DNA from: JAYXXU01 sp049301135
Lineage (GTDB): Bacteria > Pseudomonadota > Gammaproteobacteria > Pseudomonadales > Moraxellaceae
DNA length: 10,781 nucleotides
Direction of reading: 5' to 3'
NCBI GenBank assembly: GCA_049301135.1
Contig: JBAQKP010000292.1
Location: 1 to 10,781 of the forward strand
Shown: positions 5,592 to 10,781 of the stretch, piece by piece
Position numbering within the stretch: position 1 is the stretch's first letter
Layout of the letters: each line of letters begins with the position of its first letter
Position numbers and translations under genes: made by a program
The notes under the pieces: model-generated
The model's database searches: none
Told to the model about the DNA's origin: nothing
The model's input: only the letters and a program-made list of their open reading frames with translations

Positions 5592-6785
5592 TTATTTTCT
5601 CACAATCGCTAATACGTGCTGTGCATTCACCACAAACTCAAGATCTGGCTGCTGGTTATCACGCAGCAAACGCCGAGCAGTGCTGATACCAACACCAAAA
5701 CGCTGCACATATCCTAAGACTTTCATCGCTTCAGCAATGTTCGGATTACGATAATCAGTAATCCCTGCCTCACCAAAATTATCAAGATTCACTTGGCCAA
5801 ACGGTCCACCTGCATTATGTATTTCAATGCGGTCGTTAAACCAACTCACCCGAATCGGGGCATGGGTATGCTCGTAAGAACGGTGCATCACCGCGTTACG
5901 CACCAACTGTTGTAGGGCGGCAAGCGGATAATCTGGGCGACGAAGCTCAGTTTCTGCCGACTGGATATCTGTGGCGATACGGATATGTGCCTGAAGTTTT
6001 TCGTCAATCCGACGCAACATATCGACCAAACGCCCGTCGATTGCCTCTTGATCAAGGATTGGGTCACTCAGCTCCATGCCATCAATCCGCAGAAACTGAA
6101 TATAGGACGCAGGAACAAAATCACGCGGTCGCACACCACAGGTCAAACAACCCAAAACCGTTGGTATCGTCTGAGTGGTTGAAACGATCATACGTGTGGA
6201 AGAGAGACGCTGCTCGTAACTACGGCCATTGGCTTCTAAGATGTCTGGTGCAAACGCACTGGGTAGATATTCAGACTCAAAATAGCTGCGACTCAGGTCA
6301 GACAATTCTGCTGTATCAACGGGATGTAGATCAAAGGGCAGCAACTTAAAACGACGACGCTCATTGAGAATGGTTTCTTCCTGTTGAGTGGCAATGGCAC
6401 GACGTGGCCCTGTACGAATCCAGATTCTCCCCTCGAAACGCACAGGCGGTGCATCTGCTGCTGCAACAGTGACCACAGCCACATCAGCCCCTTTTAGATG
6501 ACGTTTTTCTACTAAGAGTACGGGAGGTGGTAGGATTCTACCATTGGATCGAATGTGTGCTAAATCTTGCAGTAGCTTGTCCGTGATTGGCAAATGACTC
6601 GGCGTGCCGTTATCCTTTACACCAATAAAAATAATGCTGGGATCGGCATGATTCGGTAAATTATTGGCAAATGCGCAGATGGCTTGAAGCACTTTGTCTT
6701 CGCCCTTAAAGCTTTCTTTTCGCTCAGCCCGATCACTCTCGACCTCATCAAGTAAGCGCTCTAGTTGCTCATCTGTTAAACGCAT
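5592..6785 (-). CDS. AlbA_2 (Schlafen-like) protein with GHKL ATPase domain, 397 aa
   Basis: The N-terminal AlbA_2 domain spans about residues 12-135: an ESDRAERKESF motif (16-26), GVKDNG at 55-60, and a late WIRTG strand. A linker and middle region (about 140-285) follows. The C-terminal HATPase_c_4 domain has an N-box LVRNAVMHRSY (Asn297, His301), a G-box HNAGGPFG (323-330) and RNPNIAEAM (346-354). This is the domain order of COG2865-type proteins, often annotated as transcriptional regulators or RecG-related ATP-binding proteins. Acidic residues Glu16, Glu21 and Asp58 match the spacing of the three-carboxylate site of Schlafen RNases, so RNase activity is possible. First gene of the operon. 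GGAG lies 7-8 bases before ATG at 6785. ParA starts 2 bases after its stop. Confidence 0.9.
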   Translation of the reverse strand: MRLTDEQLERLLDEVESDRAERKESFKGEDKVLQAICAFANNLPNHADPSIIFIGVKDNGTPSHLPITDKLLQDLAHIRSNGRILPPPVLLVEKRHLKGADVAVVTVAAADAPPVRFEGRIWIRTGPRRAIATQQEETILNERRRFKLLPFDLHPVDTAELSDLSRSYFESEYLPSAFAPDILEANGRSYEQRLSSTRMIVSTTQTIPTVLGCLTCGVRPRDFVPASYIQFLRIDGMELSDPILDQEAIDGRLVDMLRRIDEKLQAHIRIATDIQSAETELRRPDYPLAALQQLVRNAVMHRSYEHTHAPIRVSWFNDRIEIHNAGGPFGQVNLDNFGEAGITDYRNPNIAEAMKVLGYVQRFGVGISTARRLLRDNQQPDLEFVVNAQHVLAIVRK

Positions 6786-6806
6786 AAACTATCTCCATCG
6801 AACATC

Positions 6807-6835
6807 ATTCTAGCGCAAATAGCCCGTGTTGTTTC
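6807..6835 (-). promoter_or_regulatory. Possible promoter of the AlbA_2-ParA-AAA operon
   Basis: On the minus strand TAGAAT (6812-6807) matches five of six -10 bases. A weak -35 (GAAACA) lies 17 bases upstream. Transcription would start near 6800, about 15 bases before the start codon, which leaves just room for the GGAG. Upstream read-through from int is an alternative, since only a weak hairpin without a T run (6824-6860) separates them. Confidence 0.35.
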
Positions 6836-6860
6836 AGGACGACTTCGCCAACCAACACGG
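6824..6860. other. Long-loop inverted repeat after the integrase gene
   Basis: CCGTGTTG (6824-6831) and CAACACGG (6853-6860) are perfect 8-bp arms with a 21-base spacer, beginning 3 bases beyond the int stop codon. No T run follows on the minus strand. It could be an operator for the downstream operon or a weak 3'-end structure. Confidence 0.3.
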
Positions 6861-6862
6861 AC

Positions 6863-8224
6863 TTAGATTGTATGCTTTGACTCAAGCAAACAGTAGACAT
6901 AATCGCCTAATGTCACCCAAGCTTCCCGCATCTCTTTGGCGTAGTCATAGCGCAGATAGGTGCGCTTGACTTTGTTCTGCTCCAAGTGGTTCATACAACG
7001 ATCTGCAACGTCTGGCATCACGCCCAGCTTCACCATCAGAGATGCACCAGTACGCCGTAGATCATGCGGTGTCCAGTAGCCGCCTGAGAGTTGTAGCGCA
7101 TCAAAATACTGGCTACGCCGACTGATCATCTTGCTTTGGTCAGACTTTTGCCGGTCGGTGACTTGCTTAGTGACCGACTTTGGACAGACTGCGCTAGTCT
7201 TATCACGGTTCGGAAAACACCATTGTGACGTCCCGTTAATTGCTTGAATTTTATTAAATTGCTCAACTGCAAAATCGGACAGGTAGATCAAGTGTGGTCT
7301 GGCGTTTTTGCTGTTTTCGGCAGGAATCATCCACTCGCGCTTGTTCAAATCGACATGCTTCCACTCAGCACTCAGGATCTCACCAATACGACAACAGGTC
7401 GCCAGTGCAATCCATAACGCTGCCTGACTGGTTACAAGCAGATTGGCATCAGTGAACTTGATTGATAACTCTACGATTTCTTCATCGCTCAGGATACGGT
7501 CACGCTCATTATCCGTGCCAAATACCTTGGCCTTATTGATCGATGCCGTTGGGTTTGAGTCCAGATAATCACGCTCAACTGCAAAATTAAACATCTGCCG
7601 AATCATCGAGAAAATCGACTTTGCCATGATCGTTACACCACGCTCAAGCAGTGCATCGATTACGGTCATCACATCGCCCTTACGGACATCTTCGGCAAAC
7701 AGATCCCCAATCAGCGGGAGGACATCCTTTTCAAACATCCGGCGTACCTCTGCCCCACCGTCTTTGCGCTGGATAATCTCCATACGCATCCACTGCTCAA
7801 ACAGGTCTCGCACAGTACGGCGATTATTCAGCCGTGCAAGCTCTGCTTCAGCGTCAGCCTTCTCTTTGGCGAGCTTTGCCATTTCTGCCTCTTGTACGGC
7901 CTTACGATGCGCCTCCTCTGCTTCAAGGTGCGATTTGATGTCTTTGATCCCTGACTTGTGTAGCGTCGCAAACTGTGTAGCGCGACCACGAGCATCTGTC
8001 AGTGTGAGTGTACCGTTGGCTCCTGTACGGTCATACGACCCTAACGGCAGCACCTCTCGCTTTTTTTGGCTGTTCATGTAGATGAAATAAAATAGTCTTT
8101 CACCACTGGGGGTTACACGCGCTGCTAAGCTACCATGCCCCCAGATGATCACCTCATAGAACCATACGTCACTATCACTAGGCTTTACACCAAGTTCTTT
8201 TGTGGTAATGCTTGACCTTGCCAT
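6863..8224 (-). CDS. int: P4-type tyrosine integrase, 453 aa
   Basis: A site-specific recombinase that inserts and excises the island at the tRNA-Pro gene. The N-terminal part (about 1-100) is a divergent arm-binding domain. A charged Ala/Glu/Lys coiled coil (about 101-135) follows, then the core-binding domain (about 138-235) and the catalytic domain. Catalytic residues are visible: Arg279 (CCRIGE), a probable Lys at 306, His387-x-x-Arg390 (HDLRRT), His413 (MNH) and nucleophile Tyr423 in TYLRYDY. All are intact, so the enzyme should be active. The frame is open to a TTG at 8296 inside the 11-bp repeats, but ATG 8224 is preferred: it has AAGGG about 9 bases upstream, and the extra 24 residues are repeat-encoded. 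The gene's 5' end faces the att fragment, as usual. Confidence 0.93.
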   Translation of the reverse strand: MARSSITTKELGVKPSDSDVWFYEVIIWGHGSLAARVTPSGERLFYFIYMNSQKKREVLPLGSYDRTGANGTLTLTDARGRATQFATLHKSGIKDIKSHLEAEEAHRKAVQEAEMAKLAKEKADAEAELARLNNRRTVRDLFEQWMRMEIIQRKDGGAEVRRMFEKDVLPLIGDLFAEDVRKGDVMTVIDALLERGVTIMAKSIFSMIRQMFNFAVERDYLDSNPTASINKAKVFGTDNERDRILSDEEIVELSIKFTDANLLVTSQAALWIALATCCRIGEILSAEWKHVDLNKREWMIPAENSKNARPHLIYLSDFAVEQFNKIQAINGTSQWCFPNRDKTSAVCPKSVTKQVTDRQKSDQSKMISRRSQYFDALQLSGGYWTPHDLRRTGASLMVKLGVMPDVADRCMNHLEQNKVKRTYLRYDYAKEMREAWVTLGDYVYCLLESKHTI

Positions 8225-8267
8225 ACTGAACCCTTTGATGTACCGAATAATTTGTATCTTATCCCCG

Positions 8268-8310
8268 TTGGCAATTGGTTGGCAATTGGTTGGCAATTGG
8301 TTGGCAATTG
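8268..8310. repeat. Four tandem copies of an 11-bp unit upstream of int
   Basis: The unit TTGGCAATTGG occurs at 8268, 8279, 8290 and 8301 (last copy one base short), without mismatch. The period of about one helical turn places every copy on the same face of the DNA. The unit contains the palindrome CAATTG. The array ends 44 bases before the int start codon, in its promoter region, and supplies TTGCCA hexamers on the minus strand that could serve as -35 elements. Likely roles are binding of Int, an excisionase or a repressor. Confidence 0.85.
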
Positions 8311-8327
8311 ATACAAGCCGAGGATAA

Positions 8328-8441
8328 ACACCTATGGACGCCAGTAGACACTAAATCCGATTAAATACATGATTTTATTATATTTATTTAAAATAAAAGA
8401 TACCTCGGTAGACACCTATAGACCCCCAAATACACCAATTA
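8328..8441 (+). repeat. ACAC-type direct repeats in the attachment region (putative arm sites)
   Basis: Four same-direction elements begin at 8328 (ACACCTATGG), 8348 (ACACTAAATC), 8412 (ACACCTATAG) and 8432 (ACACCAATTA). The first and third are the longest match, 13 of 15 bases from 8328 and 8412. They form two pairs, each offset by 20 bp, with 84 bp between pairs, separated by a very A+T-rich stretch (8361-8400) that could be bent. The location between int and the att core fits arm-type integrase sites; this role is inferred. Confidence 0.5.
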
Positions 8442-8447
8442 ACTAAT

Positions 8448-8492
8448 ATGGGGTGTAAGAGGTAGAAGGTTCGAATCCTTCCGTCCCGACCA
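8448..8492 (+). pseudogene. 3' fragment of tRNA-Pro(GGG): attR-like site
   Basis: From the anticodon loop on, the sequence fits a tRNA-Pro: loop ATGGGGT (anticodon GGG at 8450-8452), 3' anticodon-stem strand GTAAG, variable loop AGGTA, T-stem GAAGG/CCTTC around TTCGAAT (8465-8481), acceptor strand CGTCCCG (8482-8488), discriminator A and encoded CCA (8490-8492). The 5' bases needed for the anticodon stem (CTTAC) and everything before are missing, so it cannot make a tRNA. A at variable-loop position 48 is unusual for a working tRNA and agrees with a non-functional copy. The functional gene should be at the far left end of the island. Confidence 0.85.
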
Positions 8493-8504
8493 TTTATCTG
8501 TTTA

Positions 8505-8520
8505 CAGTGGTTCGCCACTG
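8505..8520 (+). other. UUCG-capped hairpin in the tRNA trailer
   Basis: CAGTGG-TTCG-CCACTG is a perfect 6-bp stem with a UUCG tetraloop, 12 bases after the CCA and just before the terminator. It may act as a pause or processing signal in the original tRNA transcript. Confidence 0.45.
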
Positions 8521-8523
8521 ACC

Positions 8524-8559
8524 AAAAACCCTAGAGCCGCAAGGCTTTAGGGTTTTTTT
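8524..8559 (+). terminator. Native terminator of the tRNA-Pro gene
   Basis: A 15-bp stem (AAAAACCCTAGAGCC at 8524-8538 with GGCTTTAGGGTTTTT at 8543-8557, one G·T pair) has a GCAA loop and runs into T7 (8553-8559). It follows the tRNA fragment on the same strand, which shows that the sequence right of the fragment is the original chromosomal neighbour. Confidence 0.92.
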
Positions 8560-8789
8560 ATGCTCGGAGCAGTACAGTCAGATACAGCTAAAAACACCAG
8601 CAAAAGTTAGGATGATTTTGGCGACGCCAAGTATCTCCCAACAATTTAACATTTAGGGCTCATTGAGTACTACTACCCTACCTATTCAACCGCTAATCTA
8701 CATTATCTTGTAACCATAACATTCAAAATGCTTATCTGGCCTGTGCATCTTGGATGCCCACACCTCTTTTACTTCAGTGAGTACTGGCG
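8560..8789. other. Intergenic region ahead of the MscS gene
   Basis: No coding frame or RNA gene is evident. The promoter of the mscS-like gene must lie here, but no pair of hexamers is good enough to name. Confidence 0.4.
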
Positions 8790-9614
8790 ATGAATAGCCT
8801 GAACTTTAATATTGATAGTACCGCCATCTGGGCACTGCTCAGCGCGGCTGCTATTAAAGTGTTTGTAGCATTACTCTTATGGTTTGTTGGCCGTTGGTTG
8901 ATTGGCCTTTCGGTCAATATGGCACGACGTGGTCTTAACGCACGGCATATTGACCCCACCCTGATTCGGTATGGCCTATCCATCCTGAATGTGTCACTGA
9001 ACATTCTGCTCGTGGTCGGTATTTTGGGATATTTTGGCATCCAGACCACCACGTTTGCTGCTGTCGTCGCTGCCGGTGGGGTCGCAATTGGGCTTGCTTG
9101 GTCAGGGCTGCTGTCCAACTTTGCCGCAGGTGTTTTCTTGATTATTCTACGCCCGTTTAAAACTGGCGATTTTATTAGCGCAGGTGGTGTCACCGGCACA
9201 GTGACTGAGATCGGTTTATTTGCATCGACTATTAATACGCCTGACAATGTCTCGACCATCGTGGGTAACAATAAGATTTTTTCGGACAATATCCAAAATT
9301 TCTCAACCAACGCGTTTCGGCGGGTTGATCTGCAAGCACAGTTGGCAGGCAGTGTCGATCCGGCACAAGCGGCTGCGCTACTCAAGCATGCGATTGTCCA
9401 GATTCCAAACGTACTGGCCACACCCGCACCAGACATTGAGATTTTAGAGTTTACCTTAGTCGGTCCAGTGCTGGCCGTGCGTCCATATGCACATACAGAT
9501 CACTACTGGCAGGTGTATTTTGACACCAACCGTGTGATTCGTGAAACGCTGAAAAACGCCGGTTTTGCCGCGCCGATGCCCGCACAAATGGTCGTCGTAC
9601 AACAGCAGATTTAA
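8790..9614 (+). CDS. mscS: MscS-family small mechanosensitive channel, 274 aa
   Basis: An inner-membrane channel that opens under membrane tension and releases solutes on osmotic downshock. Hydrophobic helices lie at about residues 12-38 and 60-85. The pore-lining TM3 follows at 88-120, Gly/Ala-rich (AAVVAAGGVAIGLAWSGLLS), and continues into ILRPFKTGDFI, the family's most conserved stretch. The beta domain (about 125-175) has VTGTVTEIGLF and, where E. coli MscS has IPNGKI, the variant VGNNKIF. The C-terminal cytoplasmic alpha/beta domain completes a length close to the 286 aa of E. coli MscS. GTGAG lies about 9 bases before ATG. This is a chromosomal gene downstream of the tRNA-Pro terminator, unrelated to the island. 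Confidence 0.92.
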   Translation: MNSLNFNIDSTAIWALLSAAAIKVFVALLLWFVGRWLIGLSVNMARRGLNARHIDPTLIRYGLSILNVSLNILLVVGILGYFGIQTTTFAAVVAAGGVAIGLAWSGLLSNFAAGVFLIILRPFKTGDFISAGGVTGTVTEIGLFASTINTPDNVSTIVGNNKIFSDNIQNFSTNAFRRVDLQAQLAGSVDPAQAAALLKHAIVQIPNVLATPAPDIEILEFTLVGPVLAVRPYAHTDHYWQVYFDTNRVIRETLKNAGFAAPMPAQMVVVQQQI

Positions 9615-9638
9615 TACAGTCCTATCTGCTTAGGATTG

Positions 9639-9667
9639 GCCTTGTTGATGTGTTTCAGCAAGGCTTT
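9639..9667 (+). terminator. Probable terminator after mscS
   Basis: GCCTTGTTGA (9639-9648) pairs with TCAGCAAGGC (9655-9664), one G·T, around a 6-base loop, followed by only three T. It starts 25 bases beyond the mscS stop. Confidence 0.5.
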
Positions 9668-9778
9668 CGTAGCTTGGACAAGCCCGCTACTGTGGCAGCA
9701 ACCTGCACAATTTAGACAAAATCAAACCTCGGTCTACCATACTTCAACGATATCCGTGCGGGCAAACCGCTAAAATCA

Positions 9779-9807
9779 GCGTCAGGCTATGCCAGATCCA
9801 GTACAAT
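9779..9807 (+). promoter_or_regulatory. Possible promoter of the DUF3108 gene
   Basis: TACAAT (9802-9807) matches five of six -10 bases. A weak -35 (GCGTCA) lies 17 bases upstream. The start codon is about 45 bases downstream. Confidence 0.3.
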
Positions 9808-9852
9808 CTTGGCCTGCTTTGGCTTATTTTTCGACACCGTAAGGATTTGATG

Positions 9853-10587
9853 ATGGTCTGTGTTGATTCGATGCGTATGACGACCGAGTGCCGTGTCTGG
9901 GTAAAAACCGCACGACTGCTGCTTGGGGTGATCACTGGACTAAGCCTGACTGGGACAGCAGCGGCGCTGGAGCCGTATACCGCACAATATGGCTTTAACA
10001 TCGACAATCGCTGGAGCGGTGAGTCCAGTCGGGTGTTGCGTAAAGACGGTGCTGACTGGGTCTACACGTTCACCGCGCGAGTTCCTGTGCTGGCCAACGC
10101 CACCGAAACCACACGGTTTAGTATTGATGATCAACGTAATGTGATCTCCAAAAACCACAATATGCGCTATAAAATCGTCGTGCGAAACAAAAACCTTGCG
10201 ATGAATTTTGATGCAGCCAGCCGTAAAATCAATGTCGATGTGGGCGGCAAAAAATCCGTATTGGAGTTTAAAGCCGGTACGCTAGATGAACTGAACCTCG
10301 AATTTCAAGTGCGTGAAGACCTCAAAAAAGGCGCACTACAACCACAGTATCTGGTCGCGGATGAAAAGCGAGTCGAAGCAGTACGCTTTGTGCGCGAAGG
10401 TCGTGAGCAACTGAGCGTACCCGCCGGTCGCTATGACACGGTACGGGTACGGCGGGTGCATAACAACCCAAAACGCACCACCACTTTTTGGCTGGCACCG
10501 AGCCTCGACTATTTACCCGTGCGGGTCATGCAAAACGACGATGGCACAGTGTACGATTTTACCTTGAGTCGTTTTACCGCAAATTAA
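9853..10587 (+). CDS. Secreted DUF3108 protein, 244 aa
   Basis: The N-terminus has a basic region, a hydrophobic core (about residues 17-33, LLLGVITGLSLTGTAAA) and a signal peptidase I-type Ala-x-Ala end before LEPYTAQYGF, so the protein is exported to the periplasm. The mature domain of about 205 residues is DUF3108: the opening YxAxYGFxxxxxWSGESSR, the central TLDELNLEFQVREDLKKG, and the late VPAGRYDTVRVRRV with TTTFWLAPSLDYLPVRV are typical. The function of this family is not established; its beta-rich fold suggests envelope or lipid-related binding. AAGGA at 9841-9845 allows starts at TTG 9847, ATG 9850 or ATG 9853; 9853 has the best spacing (7 bases). It converges on the gene at the right edge. 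Confidence 0.9.
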   Translation: MVCVDSMRMTTECRVWVKTARLLLGVITGLSLTGTAAALEPYTAQYGFNIDNRWSGESSRVLRKDGADWVYTFTARVPVLANATETTRFSIDDQRNVISKNHNMRYKIVVRNKNLAMNFDAASRKINVDVGGKKSVLEFKAGTLDELNLEFQVREDLKKGALQPQYLVADEKRVEAVRFVREGREQLSVPAGRYDTVRVRRVHNNPKRTTTFWLAPSLDYLPVRVMQNDDGTVYDFTLSRFTAN

Positions 10588-10615
10588 CCCACTGCCACTC
10601 CTGAAAACCTTGTGA

Positions 10616-10781
10616 CTACTGTTGTAACTTGGGCATCCGCTCGACCACCCACATCAGCCAAAACAGCGTGTGGGTGATCAGCAAGACCTCGACGCCATAC
10701 ACCAGCGCTGCCCAACCACCACGCATCGCGGCCAATACCGCACAGCCAAAATAAATAAATAACACCATGCCGACTAACATC
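10616..10781 (-). CDS. C-terminal part of a small membrane protein, probably DUF2069
   Basis: An open minus-strand frame enters from the right edge and ends in TAG at 10618-10616; 54 residues are visible. Two hydrophobic helices (about VLFIYFGCAVLAAM and LVYGVEVLLITHTLFWLMWVV) are separated by a Gly-Gly-Trp turn, and the protein ends ERMPKLQQ. The pattern of aromatic YF-x-x-x-VLAA, a glycine turn, then E-x-LL in the last helix resembles the end of DUF2069 inner-membrane proteins. The family assignment is tentative because only the end is seen. The gene converges with the DUF3108 gene, 28 bases apart, without a recognisable terminator between them. Confidence 0.65.
   Translation of the reverse strand, partial: MLVGMVLFIYFGCAVLAAMRGGWAALVYGVEVLLITHTLFWLMWVVERMPKLQQ

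Larger units (their letters stand above)
1..8492. mobile_element. Right-hand part of an integrated genomic island at tRNA-Pro(GGG)
   Basis: The right boundary is set by a 3' fragment of a tRNA-Pro gene (8448-8492) directly beside a P4-type integrase gene, the standard layout of tRNA-integrating islands. The left boundary is outside the window, so the island is longer than about 8.4 kb. Its content is typical of mobile elements: a DUF932 phage/plasmid-like protein, an XRE regulator with a palindromic operator, small membrane and lipoproteins, and a three-gene ATPase operon. No conjugation, capsid or replication gene is visible here, so the class of element (ICE, integrated plasmid, satellite) cannot be decided. 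Confidence 0.75.

Noticed and set aside
7626..8081. A 151-aa plus-strand open frame opposite the integrase
   Set aside because: The product is almost wholly Ser, Arg and Ala, mirroring the coiled-coil codons of int on the other strand.
8224..8296. 24-residue N-terminal extension of the integrase from a TTG
   Set aside because: It lies in the 11-bp repeat array and has no ribosome binding site; ATG 8224 is better placed.
8268..8310. CRISPR array or replication iterons
   Set aside because: The 11-bp units are back to back with no spacers, and no cas gene or replication initiator is present.
8448..8492. A complete tRNA gene
   Set aside because: The bases upstream do not pair with GTAAG for an anticodon stem and no D-arm or 5' acceptor strand exists.
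8774..9436. A 220-aa minus-strand open frame opposite the MscS gene
   Set aside because: It is antisense to a clearly recognised channel gene. Its product is Ser/Thr/Pro/Ala-rich low-complexity sequence with no ribosome binding site, so it is a codon-bias shadow.

Overview
The window looks like gammaproteobacterial chromosome (moderate G+C; possibly Moraxellaceae, which is an inference from the style of the flanking housekeeping genes and is not proven). It splits into two parts at about position 8490. Everything to the left appears to be the right-hand portion of an integrated genomic island. Everything to the right is ordinary chromosome.

Right junction (about 8224-8560). A P4-type tyrosine integrase gene (minus strand) lies next to a 45-base fragment that matches the 3' part of tRNA-Pro(GGG), from the anticodon loop to the encoded CCA. 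The normal strong tRNA terminator follows it. The 5' half of the tRNA is absent, so this is the displaced 3' end (attR-like). The rebuilt tRNA and the other end of the island should lie left of the window. Between int and the fragment are four tandem copies of an 11-bp unit and a set of ACAC-type direct repeats in two pairs, plausible regulatory and integrase arm sites.

Island cargo nearest the integrase (3407-6785, minus strand). This is a compact three-gene operon: an AlbA_2 (Schlafen-like) protein with a C-terminal GHKL ATPase domain, a ParA-like deviant Walker A ATPase without any ParB, and an AAA_21/OLD-like ABC-type ATPase. I do not recognise this trio as a named system. Its composition and position beside an integrase make it a candidate anti-phage or element-maintenance module, and it is the most interesting part of the window.

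Island body further left (1-3195). A divergent module comes first: an XRE regulator (plus strand), a 21-bp perfect palindrome, then a minus-strand operon of a small cysteine-rich lipoprotein and two tiny overlapping membrane proteins, one of only 42 aa. Next come a zinc-ribbon/glycine-zipper protein, a DUF932 phage/plasmid-like protein, an unrecognised 147-aa protein, and the start of another gene at the edge. All are on the minus strand. Terminator-like hairpins separate several of them.

Chromosomal flank (8493-10781). An MscS-family mechanosensitive channel and a secreted DUF3108 protein are on the plus strand. The C-terminal end of a small membrane protein (probably DUF2069) converges on them from the right edge.
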